This document shows positions 63,898 through 64,000 of a DNA stretch of 64,000 nucleotides, piece after piece. The stretch covers positions 1,268,539 to 1,332,538 of the forward strand of contig OZ007514.1 of assembly GCA_963931865.1 (NCBI GenBank), in the 5' to 3' direction. How positions within the stretch are numbered: the first letter of the stretch is position 1; every line of letters starts with the position of its first letter. Made by a program: the position numbers and the translations under genes. The notes beneath the pieces were generated by a model. The model did not search any database. It worked only from the letters and a program-made list of their open reading frames with translations, and was not told where the DNA came from. Source of the stretch: Axinella damicornis. Lineage: Eukaryota; Porifera; Demospongiae; Axinellida; Axinellidae.

Positions 63898-64000
63898 GTG
63901 CAGAGTTGCTTGCACAACTTGGAGTTTAGCCTCAATCTCTTGTTTTGCTTTCCTGAGATCTTGAGTTTGTGGGCCAGTACGTTGTACCCATCAAGCGCTG
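63898..64000 (-). CDS. 3' end of a minus-strand gene entering the window
   Basis: Two minus-strand frames are open here. One reads LRKAKQEIEAKLQVVQATLH then a stop at about 63898 and has the heptad look of a coiled coil. The other reads ALDGYNVLAHKLKISGKQNK and extends to the window edge. A frame change or intron would be needed to combine them. A polyadenylation signal AATAAA (reverse complement at 63852-63857) lies about 45 bp beyond the stop. Product unknown. Confidence 0.35.

Overview
This is a eukaryotic, animal-type window: GT-AG introns in consistent phase, dense inverted-repeat DNA transposons, a 5'-truncated poly(A)-tailed LINE, a DIRS-like relic, a tRNA-derived SINE, an interstitial (CCCTAA)n block and a 200-base N gap (59998-60197). 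The host genes are multi-domain death-domain / Roc-COR-like GTPase / ZU5 proteins present as several paralogs. That repertoire is known from sponges such as Amphimedon, so a demosponge is my best guess. The species is not proven from the sequence.

Layout. 1-1600 and 11618-14100 are diverged copies of one segment; the second carries a 601-bp TTAA-flanked MITE. Between them (3.2-10.9 kb, minus strand) lies a decayed paralog: two death-domain relics, linker-type exons and a COR-region pseudogene without its GTPase half. 15.6-16.7 kb is a LINE relic whose poly(A) ends just beyond gene A (16777-19621, minus), an intact Roc-COR plus death-domain gene. 19.7-26.5 kb is a nest of MITEs, foldbacks and a SINE. 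26.5-30.1 kb (minus) holds three phase-compatible exons of an eIF4G-like N-terminal region. 31503-34560 is a 3.06-kb cut-and-paste transposon with a decayed rve/DDE transposase and arrays of about 20-bp repeats at both ends. 35.25-36.43 and 40.81-41.89 kb are inverted copies of one long repeat, each ending in a hairpin of roughly 270 bp. Between them are a second LINE relic, a MITE, an Ig-domain fragment and a death-domain exon.

Gene B (minus, 59025 down to 43255) is the most notable host gene. It has a start exon, two death-domain exons, a linker, one large Roc-COR exon, two small linker exons and a ZU5 (probably ZU5-UPA) exon. Every junction I could read is phase 1. It resembles a receptor-proximal or cytosolic signalling adaptor combining death domains, a GTPase switch and ZU5-UPA, as in UNC5/PIDD/ankyrin and Roc-COR families; function is inferred. 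Its introns (46.8-53.9 and 54.3-58.6 kb) are filled with MITEs, the DIRS relic, a GGACTGG foldback and repeated copies of an interspersed family (R1).

The plus strand at 61.2-62.2 kb carries the last two exons of an oxysterol-binding-protein-related (ORP) gene. At 63.9-64.0 kb the 3' end of another minus-strand gene seems to enter the window.
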